The notes under the pieces: generated by a model
What the model saw: the letters and a program-made list of their open reading frames with translations, nothing else
Told to the model about the DNA's origin: nothing
The model's database searches: none
Part shown: one piece after another, positions 6,756 to 13,284 of the stretch
Position numbering within the stretch: position 1 is the first letter of the stretch
Layout: the number at the start of each line of letters is the position of its first letter
Position numbers and translations under genes: made by a program
Assembly (NCBI GenBank): GCA_964372035.1
Contig: CAYJPK010000031.1
Span: 1 to 22,605 of the forward strand
Source: CAYJPK01 sp964372035
GTDB lineage: Bacteria; Desulfobacterota; Desulfovibrionia; Desulfovibrionales; Desulfovibrionaceae
Direction: 5' to 3'
DNA length: 22,605 bases

Positions 6756-8057
6756 TTAATTTCTTATTTCAATAGATCTTGCGTGAGCCTCTAAGGCTTC
6801 AAGGCGTGCAAGTGCTGCGACTGCCTGGCAAGAGTTTTTAGTAAATTCTTTTGATGCTGCAACTATACTTGTGCGCTTGCAAAAAGTGTTAACACCTAAG
6901 GCAGATGAAAATTTAGCTGTGCCAAGTGTTGGTAAAACATGGTTAGGTCCAGCAAAATAATCACCTAAAGCTTCTGGCGTGTGCATTCCCATAAAAATAG
7001 CACCAGCGTGTTTAATCTTTGGCATAAAAGCCCATGAGTCTTCTACCATAAGCTCTAAATGCTCTGGTGCAATCTCGTTAGAAATATATGATGCTTCATC
7101 AAGATTATCAAGTAAAATAATAGCTCCATAATCCTTTAAAGATGCTCTTGCAATTTCTGCTCGTGGTAGAGTATTTAATTGCTTTTCAAGCTCAACTTGA
7201 ACCATCTTAGCTAATTCTTCACTTTCAGTCAAAAGCACAGAACTTGCTAAACTGTCATGCTCTGCTTGTGATAACATATCAGCAGCAATGATGTCAGCTT
7301 TTGCAGAACTATCTGCAATAATTAATATTTCGCTTGGTCCTGCTAACATGTCAATGCCAACATCACCTTGTACTAATTTCTTAGCTGTTGTGACCCATGT
7401 ATTACCTGGTCCAGCAATAACATTAACTTTTTTAACACTTTGTGTGCCATAGGCTAAAGCCGCAATTGCCCAAGCTCCGCCAAGAGCATAAACTTCTTCA
7501 ATTCCAAGCAAATGTGCTGTTGCTAGGATATGCTCATTAATAGTGCCGTCAATTTTAGGTGGTGTAACGATTGCAATGTCTTTAACTCCAGCAACTTGTG
7601 CAGGAATAACACCCATTAAAATACTTGAAATAAGCGGAGTATTACCACCCATTCCGCCAGGAACATAAATCCCCGCTCTATCAACACCATCTATTCTTTG
7701 ACCAAAAATACTGCCATCTTCTTTATGTGTAAACCAAGACTCTTGTTTTTGTCTTGAATGAAAATCACGAATATTTTCAGCTGCTTGTAAAATATATTCT
7801 TTTTCTTGTGAACTTAAGTTATTAACAGCATTTGCAATAGTATCTTTATCTACTGCAATTTGTACTTCGTTTTGAGCTACATTTTTGCAATCAAAATCAC
7901 TGCTATATTTTTTTAAAGCATCATCACCATTTTTTTTGATGTTTTCAATTATTTCTTTAACGCTATTTTCAACTTGCGTATCTGGTGAATGTCTTTGTTC
8001 AAGCAGGCTTAAGAAGTCTTTTGCTTGTGCTAGTCCATTTAAAAAACGGCAACTCAT
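6756..8057 (-). CDS. hisD: Histidinol dehydrogenase HisD
   Basis: HisD oxidises L-histidinol to L-histidine in two NAD-dependent steps, the end of histidine biosynthesis. The 433-residue protein keeps the key residues: zinc ligands Q264, H267 (in 'LSQAEHDS'), D366 and H425, and the catalytic pair E332-H333 in 'NEIAPEHLEL'. The signature 'AGPGNTWVTTAKKLVQG' near 215-231 is also present. The start is preceded by GGAG. It is the first gene of a leftward operon with purC and fabI. No other his gene is in the window, so histidine genes appear dispersed. A promoter candidate lies 30-58 nt upstream. Confidence 0.96.
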   Translation of the reverse strand: MSCRFLNGLAQAKDFLSLLEQRHSPDTQVENSVKEIIENIKKNGDDALKKYSSDFDCKNVAQNEVQIAVDKDTIANAVNNLSSQEKEYILQAAENIRDFHSRQKQESWFTHKEDGSIFGQRIDGVDRAGIYVPGGMGGNTPLISSILMGVIPAQVAGVKDIAIVTPPKIDGTINEHILATAHLLGIEEVYALGGAWAIAALAYGTQSVKKVNVIAGPGNTWVTTAKKLVQGDVGIDMLAGPSEILIIADSSAKADIIAADMLSQAEHDSLASSVLLTESEELAKMVQVELEKQLNTLPRAEIARASLKDYGAIILLDNLDEASYISNEIAPEHLELMVEDSWAFMPKIKHAGAIFMGMHTPEALGDYFAGPNHVLPTLGTAKFSSALGVNTFCKRTSIVAASKEFTKNSCQAVAALARLEALEAHARSIEIRN

Positions 8058-8086
8058 TATTTACTCCATTATGAAATGATAGCATG

Positions 8087-8115
8087 TTTATATTATGCCC
8101 GTGCAAAAGTAACAA
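8087..8115 (-). promoter_or_regulatory. Probable promoter for hisD-purC-fabI
   Basis: On the minus strand there is a -35 box TTGTTA (8110-8115), a 17-nt spacer and a -10 box TATAAA (8087-8092). The predicted transcript would start near 8080, giving a leader of about 22 nt with the GGAG site. Hexamers match consensus at 4/6 and 5/6. I see no T-box, attenuator or riboswitch in the leader. Confidence 0.45.
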
Positions 8116-8277
8116 AATATCACGATGAAATCAAGTCAAAAGCTATTAATTAAAATTTTTAGGTAAATAAATTTTATTTAGCTAATTAGTGTTAATATTA
8201 AAGCTAGTTATTTGTTTTATTGTTTTTTTTAAAGCTTAAGGTTTTAGTTATATCGTTAAAAGTTTGTTTTATAGATA

Positions 8278-8306
8278 TTGACATTCTGTTTCAAAAGGTT
8301 TAGGTT
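8278..8306 (+). promoter_or_regulatory. Promoter for the first TRAP receptor gene
   Basis: A perfect -35 TTGACA (8278-8283) is followed after 17 nt by a weak -10, TAGGTT (8301-8306). The -35 starts 57 nt before the ATG, against 58 nt in the paralogous downstream unit, and this conserved geometry strengthens both calls. The divergent region between hisD and this gene (8058-8334) also holds an all-AT palindrome at 8164-8180. Confidence 0.5.
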
Positions 8307-8334
8307 GCGAAAAACTATTTACGAGGAGTTTATC

Positions 8335-9318
8335 ATGGTTAAATTTAAATTTTTAACTTCTGCATTAGTTGTGGCGGCAATGTTAGTTCCTAGCTTCGCT
8401 GTTGCAAAAACTACACTTAAAGTTGCTCATGGTGCTGCTGAATCAGTTCCTATGCACGCTGGTTTAGTTAAGTTTAAAGAAATTTTAGAGAAAAATTCAA
8501 ACGGTGAGTTTGAAGTAGTTCTTTATGGCAACTCACAACTTGGTGCAGATAGAGAATTAACAGAAGCAGCTCAGCTTGGCAATATTGATATTGTTTGCGT
8601 ATCAACTGCTAATGCTGCGCCTTTTAATAAAGATTTCTTCATTTTTGACACACCTTTCTTGTTTAAAGATAGAACAGATGCTTATGCTGTTTTAGATGGT
8701 CCTGCTGGACAAGCAGTTCTTAAAAATGGCGAAGGCGTTAATCTTAAAGGCTTAGGATACATGGAAAATGGTTTCCGTGACTTAACTAACTCAGACAAAG
8801 AAATTAGAACTCCTGCAGACTTAGCTGGCATTAAGCTTCGTACAATGGAAAACCCAATCCAAATCGCTGCTTGGAAAGCTCTTGGTGCTAACCCAACTCC
8901 AATGGCTTTTGGTGAATTATTCACAGCTTTACAACAAAAAACAGTTGATGGTCAAGAAAACCCAATGGAACTTATTTACAGCACAAAGTTCTTTGAAGTT
9001 CAACCGTTTATCACAAAAACACAACACATTTATTCACCATATGCAATCTTAGCAAGCTTAGAGTCTTGGGAAGGCTATAGCAAAGAAGAGCAAGCAATGA
9101 TTCAAGATGCTATGAAACAAGCAATTGATTATCAACGCTCAATCGTTGTTGAGTCTTCAAAAAAAGCTGAAGATGCAATTAAAGCTAATGGTAACACAAT
9201 TATTTCTTTAACAGATGCTGAACTTGCACAATTTAAAGAAAAAGTAAAATCAGTTCTTCCTATGATTAAAGAGCGTGTAAGTCCAGAAATTTACAGCTTA
9301 TTTATTGAAAAGAAATAA
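8335..9318 (+). CDS. TRAP transporter solute-binding protein, DctP family (copy 1)
   Basis: This 327-residue periplasmic binding protein has a signal peptide ending near residue 24 ('SFAVAKTT'). DctP-family landmarks are visible: 'GADRELTEAAQLGNIDI', 'FDTPFLFKDR' (104-113), 'GIKLRTMENP' with the carboxylate-contacting arginine near 169, and 'GELFTALQQKTVDGQENP' (193-210). Such proteins capture carboxylates or related organic anions for a DctQM sodium-coupled permease. No permease gene is in the window. The ATG at 8335 is chosen because GAGGAG (8323-8328) precedes it and because the signal peptide then starts correctly; a longer in-frame reading from 8278 begins inside the -35 box. It is a single-gene unit with its own promoter and terminator, and about 78% identical to the next gene. 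The ligand cannot be told. Confidence 0.93.
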   Translation: MVKFKFLTSALVVAAMLVPSFAVAKTTLKVAHGAAESVPMHAGLVKFKEILEKNSNGEFEVVLYGNSQLGADRELTEAAQLGNIDIVCVSTANAAPFNKDFFIFDTPFLFKDRTDAYAVLDGPAGQAVLKNGEGVNLKGLGYMENGFRDLTNSDKEIRTPADLAGIKLRTMENPIQIAAWKALGANPTPMAFGELFTALQQKTVDGQENPMELIYSTKFFEVQPFITKTQHIYSPYAILASLESWEGYSKEEQAMIQDAMKQAIDYQRSIVVESSKKAEDAIKANGNTIISLTDAELAQFKEKVKSVLPMIKERVSPEIYSLFIEKK

Positions 9319-9340
9319 TTAATTTATTATATTTTAAAAG

Positions 9341-9373
9341 AGCCATGCAAATTATGTTGCATGGCTTTTTTTG
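9341..9373 (+). terminator. Intrinsic terminator of TRAP receptor copy 1
   Basis: A perfect 10-bp stem, AGCCATGCAA (9341-9350) with TTGCATGGCT (9357-9366), closes a 6-nt loop and runs straight into seven T residues. It starts 22 nt past the stop codon. Confidence 0.92.
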
Positions 9374-9523
9374 TGCCTATTTAAAAAATAAAACCCCCAG
9401 CACTAATAATTTTTGCTCTAAATGATTAACACTAAAAAAAATATTTTTAGGTCTTTTTCAAGTGGCACGCTTATTAAAAAGATAATTCATAAAAAAGCAG
9501 CTAGCTGATTTGATTTTTAGTTG

Positions 9524-9552
9524 TTGACATATAGTTACTTGTTTGATATTTT
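9524..9552 (+). promoter_or_regulatory. Promoter for the second TRAP receptor gene
   Basis: A perfect -35 TTGACA (9524-9529), a 17-nt spacer and a -10 TATTTT (9547-9552) lie just before the Shine-Dalgarno AGGAG (9571-9575). The rest of the gap between the two receptor genes (9374-9523) is AT-rich with no ORF or recognisable site. Confidence 0.65.
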
Positions 9553-9581
9553 AAAACAAAATAAAATTATAGGAGTTTTGT

Positions 9582-10565
9582 ATGGTTAAGTTTAAATTTT
9601 TGGCTTCTGCTTTAATTATGGCAGCAATGTTAGTTCCAAATATTGCTCTTTCTAAAACAACTATTAAGCTTGGGCATGGTGCAGCTGAATCTACTGCAAT
9701 GCACAAAGGGTGGTTAGAGTTTAAGAGATTGATTGAAGAACGATCAAACGGTGATATTATCGTTGAAATTTATGGCAATCAACAGCTAGGTGGTGACCGT
9801 GAGCTCACCGAAGCAACCCAACTTGGTAATCTCGATGCTACTTGCGTATCAACTGCAAATGCTGCCCCATTCAATGCTGACTTTTTTATTTTTGACACAC
9901 CTTTCTTATTTAAAGATAGAGCAGATGTGTATGCTGCTTTAGATGGTGCTCCTGGCATGGCAGTTCTTAAAAATGGCGAAAAAGTAAACCTCAAGGGTTT
10001 AGGTTATATGGAAAATGGCTTCCGTGACTTAACAAATTCTGATAAAGAAATTAGAACACCTGCAGACTTAGAAGGTATTAAGCTTCGCACAATGGAAAAC
10101 CCAATCCAAATTGCAGCTTGGAGAGCTCTTGGAGCTAACCCAACCCCAATGGCATTTGGTGAATTATTCACTGCTTTACAACAAAAAACTGTTGATGGGC
10201 AAGAAAATCCTATGGAACTTATTTACAACAATAAATTCTTTGAAGTTCAACCATACATTACAAAAACACAACATATTTATTCACCATATGCGATTATGTT
10301 TAACCTTGAATTTTGGGAAGGCTTAGATAAGGAAGATAGCGCATTAATCGAAAAAACAGTTAAAGACGCTGTTAATTATCAACGTTCAATTGTTGCCGAA
10401 TCTGCAAAAGCTTCAGAAGACGCAATTAAAGCTAATGGCAATAAAGTTATTGCTTTAACAGATGCTGAACTTGCTCAATTTAAAGCAAAAGTACAATCAG
10501 TTCTTCCAATGATTAAAGAGCGTGTAAGCCCTGAAGTTTACAGCTTGTTTATTGAAAAGAAATAA
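9582..10565 (+). CDS. TRAP transporter solute-binding protein, DctP family (copy 2)
   Basis: This 327-residue paralogue of the preceding gene aligns without gaps and differs at 71 positions by my count (about 78% identity). It has the same signal-peptide layout and the same DctP landmarks, including 'GIKLRTMENP' and 'GELFTALQQKTVDGQENP'. Residues 141-210, covering the ligand-contacting core, differ at only two positions. Residues 41-60 and 241-275 are the most divergent. The two proteins therefore probably bind the same or very similar ligands but may differ on outer surfaces. It has its own promoter and terminator, so expression can be set separately. AGGAG precedes the ATG at 6 nt. No DctQ/DctM partner is nearby. 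Confidence 0.93.
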   Translation: MVKFKFLASALIMAAMLVPNIALSKTTIKLGHGAAESTAMHKGWLEFKRLIEERSNGDIIVEIYGNQQLGGDRELTEATQLGNLDATCVSTANAAPFNADFFIFDTPFLFKDRADVYAALDGAPGMAVLKNGEKVNLKGLGYMENGFRDLTNSDKEIRTPADLEGIKLRTMENPIQIAAWRALGANPTPMAFGELFTALQQKTVDGQENPMELIYNNKFFEVQPYITKTQHIYSPYAIMFNLEFWEGLDKEDSALIEKTVKDAVNYQRSIVAESAKASEDAIKANGNKVIALTDAELAQFKAKVQSVLPMIKERVSPEVYSLFIEKK

Positions 10566-10587
10566 TAAGGACTTTACACTTAAAATC

Positions 10588-10619
10588 AGCCTTGCAATTT
10601 TAGTTGCAGGGCTTTTTTT
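10588..10619 (+). terminator. Intrinsic terminator of TRAP receptor copy 2
   Basis: AGCCTTGCAA (10588-10597) pairs with TTGCAGGGCT (10604-10613) over 10 bp with one G-U pair, a 6-nt loop and seven T residues. It starts 22 nt past the stop and is plainly a sister of the copy 1 terminator. Confidence 0.92.
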
Positions 10620-10891
10620 ATGTTTGTTGAAAGTAAAATTTAATTACTTTGTGCAACTATGAAAACTATAAAATTATAGCATTTTTATTTCTTAAAAAAA
10701 ATAATTTTAAAAGAATACTTTAGCTAAAAAAAATAATAATTATCTGAATTGTTTAATAATAAGTCTTGAAAAATATAAAAGATAAGCTTATTATTTTGCC
10801 CTTGCTATTTGGGCATGTTTATTTTAAGATAAGAAAGAATTTAGGTTTATTTATAAAGTAGACAATTTTAAACGATATAAAGGTAGTATCT
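10620..10891 (+). other. AT-rich intergenic region upstream of the translation operon
   Basis: Together with the preceding terminator this makes a 326-bp gap without a gene. I see no ORF worth calling. It holds the promoter listed separately, a 9-bp AT-only inverted repeat around it (10755-10763 and 10787-10795), and a weak 5-bp TGCCC/GGGCA stem-loop (10797-10815) at the likely transcript start. Confidence 0.6.
10766..10794 (+). promoter_or_regulatory. Promoter of the CCA-like/rlmN/leuS/lptE/holA operon
   Basis: A -35 TTGAAA (10766-10771), a 17-nt spacer and a -10 TATTAT (10789-10794) each match consensus at 5/6. The transcript would start near 10801 with a leader of about 90 nt. The palindrome ATAAGCTTAT (10782-10791) overlaps the -10 and could be an operator, or chance in AT-rich DNA. 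Confidence 0.5.
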
Positions 10892-12211
10892 ATGTCAAAC
10901 AGACCTCCACAGTTAAGCGAAGCCATTGCACTTTGTAAAACTTTGATGCGCAGTGGTTATGATGCGTATGTTATTAACGCACCATTACAAAATAATCTTA
11001 TTGTCAGTGGTAAAACAAAAGATGTTGATATTGCTTGTGCTGCGGATTTAGCTAGTGTATCTAAAATTTTCCAGCATGCAATACCAAGTGAAGACCCACA
11101 TATTATAGCGACTTTAGAGCAAGATGATTGCGTAATTAGAATTTATGGCGTTGGTGTTGAGCATTCAGCTCACCCAGAGCAAGGTTTAGTTAGAATTACA
11201 CCTCGTCTTTTAGATATTTTAAACAAAGATGGCTTAACAGCTAAGTTTATGGAGCACCGCCATAATGATGAAGATCCGCTTGCTTGCTTTGAAAGTTTAG
11301 ACAATGGTTATGTTCAATTTGAGGGCTTAGCAATACAGACTCTACGTCGTAATTATTTGCTTGGTATCAGAGCGCTTAGACTTAGTGCTAACCATGATTT
11401 GCCAATTGAGCCAAATACTTGGTTTGCTATTTTACAAGCAGTTAGCCGTATTTTAGATTATGTTCCTTTCAAAGAAATTATGCAAGAGTGGCGTGAAGTT
11501 CAGCCAGTTGCAATGCATAAATTTTTAAGATTATTAAATTCTGCTCATATCTTACACCGCTTAATGCCTGAAATTGCAGCGCTTTCTGGTGTTTATGAGC
11601 CAAAAGACGATGATGGCGCTATGCATACCGTACTTGAAAACACTTTTGAGCGTGTGCGTTATTATCCTCGTGATGAATTTGAAAACGATTGGCTTGGTAC
11701 AATGGCTGTTGTATTTAGCGATGTAGGTAAATTATATACTGGTGAATGTACTAATGATACTTGGACTTTCTATCAGCATCATAGAGTAGGTGCTTCTGTT
11801 GCTCGTAAGATTTTACGTCGTTTACAATTTGTTGATGAGGATATTGATACAATTTGTAATTTAGTTCGCAATCAAGTTTATTTCCAATTTATGATGACTG
11901 ATAAAGGCTTACGTCGTTTTAATGAAATTGACGACAATATGCGCCTTATTAATATTAGTAGGGCAGATATTGATGCACGTGGTTTAAGCAAAACGAAGTA
12001 TAACCACAATTGCAAGTATTTAGAGCGTGCACAAACTGATGAAATTATGTTAGAGCCACTTTTAAATGGTAATGAAATTATGGAATACACAGGTTTGACT
12101 CAAGGTCAAAGCGTTGGTATTATTCGTGAATCCTTATTACAGGCACAAATTGAAGGCAAGGTTACTGATCGTGACGCAGCCATTGAATTTGTTAAAAACT
12201 ATAAGGTATGA
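10892..12211 (+). CDS. Degenerate CCA-adding-enzyme/poly(A) polymerase-like protein with altered HD domain
   Basis: This 439-residue protein follows the layout of class II tRNA nucleotidyltransferases with an HD domain. The head domain keeps the D-x-D pair (D44, D46 in 'TKDVDIAC'). The neck segment 'LRRNYLLGIRALRL' (151-164) and the C-terminal 'LLNGNEIMEYTGLTQG' (390-405) are recognisable. Several signatures are lost. The usual G-G...R-D nucleotide motif reads 'INAPLQNN' (28-35). The R-R-D motif is not evident. In the HD domain H245 is kept but the H-D pair reads S276-D277. A true CCA-adding activity is therefore doubtful; RNA binding or a regulatory role is inferred. A distant functional enzyme with rewired motifs is the alternative. 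AAAGG precedes the start, and the stop overlaps the rlmN ATG (ATGA). Confidence 0.7.
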   Translation: MSNRPPQLSEAIALCKTLMRSGYDAYVINAPLQNNLIVSGKTKDVDIACAADLASVSKIFQHAIPSEDPHIIATLEQDDCVIRIYGVGVEHSAHPEQGLVRITPRLLDILNKDGLTAKFMEHRHNDEDPLACFESLDNGYVQFEGLAIQTLRRNYLLGIRALRLSANHDLPIEPNTWFAILQAVSRILDYVPFKEIMQEWREVQPVAMHKFLRLLNSAHILHRLMPEIAALSGVYEPKDDDGAMHTVLENTFERVRYYPRDEFENDWLGTMAVVFSDVGKLYTGECTNDTWTFYQHHRVGASVARKILRRLQFVDEDIDTICNLVRNQVYFQFMMTDKGLRRFNEIDDNMRLINISRADIDARGLSKTKYNHNCKYLERAQTDEIMLEPLLNGNEIMEYTGLTQGQSVGIIRESLLQAQIEGKVTDRDAAIEFVKNYKV

Positions 12212-13284
12212 CATTTGACATCTTAAATCATAGCTATAGCGAATTTGTTGAATTTGTAGTAAATGATTTAAAAGAACCGCGCTTTAGAGCTGAACAAGTT
12301 TGGCAATGGATCTGGCAGAAAAATGAATTTGATTTTGCCAAGATGTCGAACTTGTCGCTTAAGGCGCGTTCTCTTTTAGCAGAAAAAGCTGTAATTAGCT
12401 TGCCACAAATTGTTGAAGAACAAGTTTCTGTAGATGGAACACGTAAGTTTTTATTGCGCTTAAGTGATGGTGCAATGATTGAAACTGTACTTATTCCCGG
12501 TGAAAAACGTAGTGGACACGTGCGTATTACGCAATGTGTTTCTTGCCAAGTGGGTTGTGCTATGGGTTGCACCTTTTGCCATACAGCGCAGATGGGCTTT
12601 ATCCGCAACATGACAGTTGGTGAGATTTTAGGGCAAGTTTTAGTTGCTAAGCAGGTTCTAGGTGATAATGAAGCGCAGCGTCCTATATTGCGTAATATTG
12701 TATTTATGGGAATGGGAGAGCCACTTTTAAATTTTGATGCTCTAATGCAGAGTTTGCATATTTTACATGAAGAAAAGGGTGCAAATTTTTCAGCAAGGCG
12801 TATTACTGTTTCTTCTTGTGGTATTCCTCGCTTGCATGAGCTTGGTAAAAGCAATTTGGCATATTTAGCTCTATCGCTCCACGCTCCCAATCAGGCACTT
12901 CGTGAAAAAATAATGCCAAAGGCTGCTAAATATCCGCTTGATAAATTGCTTGCAGATTTGCAGTCTTACCCACTTAAAACAAGGGAACACTTAACACTTG
13001 AGTATTTAATGCTTGGCGGTGTTAATGATGGTGTTGAACATGCGAAAGAGCTTGCAAAAATAGTGCAAAAAATAGATGCAAAGCTAAATTTAATTGCTTA
13101 TAATGGTGGTGAGGGTTCAAAATATAGAGCTCCAAGCTACGATAAAATTTTAGAATTTCAAAGAGTATTATGGGATAAAGATATAGTTGCAATTTTACGC
13201 AAGAGTAAAGGACAAGATATTTCTGCTGCTTGCGGGCAATTATATAGTGAAAATAAGAAAAAAGAACTTGATAAGGACATGTAA
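12208..13284 (+). CDS. rlmN: Dual-specificity 23S rRNA/tRNA adenine C2-methyltransferase RlmN
   Basis: RlmN methylates C2 of A2503 in 23S rRNA and A37 in some tRNAs by radical SAM chemistry. The 358-residue protein has the SAM-cluster cysteines C117, C121 and C124 in 'GCAMGCTFCHTAQMGF'. The catalytic pair appears as C342 ('ISAACGQL', the methyl-carrying cysteine of the family) and C110. 'FMGMGEPLLN' and 'LSLHAP' are typical SAM-binding segments. Cfr proteins also share the fold, but the housekeeping context favours RlmN. The ATG overlaps the preceding stop by four bases. The AAGG just before it is too close to act normally, so translation is probably coupled to the upstream gene. The end overlaps leuS as TAATG. 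Confidence 0.95.
   Translation: MTFDILNHSYSEFVEFVVNDLKEPRFRAEQVWQWIWQKNEFDFAKMSNLSLKARSLLAEKAVISLPQIVEEQVSVDGTRKFLLRLSDGAMIETVLIPGEKRSGHVRITQCVSCQVGCAMGCTFCHTAQMGFIRNMTVGEILGQVLVAKQVLGDNEAQRPILRNIVFMGMGEPLLNFDALMQSLHILHEEKGANFSARRITVSSCGIPRLHELGKSNLAYLALSLHAPNQALREKIMPKAAKYPLDKLLADLQSYPLKTREHLTLEYLMLGGVNDGVEHAKELAKIVQKIDAKLNLIAYNGGEGSKYRAPSYDKILEFQRVLWDKDIVAILRKSKGQDISAACGQLYSENKKKELDKDM

Noticed and set aside
8278..8334. N-terminally extended start for TRAP receptor copy 1
   Set aside because: The extension begins within the TTGACA -35 box and would bury the signal peptide. The ATG at 8335 has a near-ideal Shine-Dalgarno and matches the paralogue start.
9463..9477. Sigma-54-like TGGCACG element between the TRAP genes
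   Set aside because: The -24 half looks right but the required GC at the -12 position is absent. A better sigma-70-type promoter lies downstream.
8755..10211. Recent gene conversion between the two TRAP receptors
   Set aside because: The near-identical protein core carries about 20 silent differences in 70 codons, which favours selection on protein over recent copying of DNA.
12234..12890. 218-codon minus-strand open frame opposite rlmN
   Set aside because: It lies entirely inside the certain rlmN gene. Its cysteine-rich look comes from the complement of rlmN codons.
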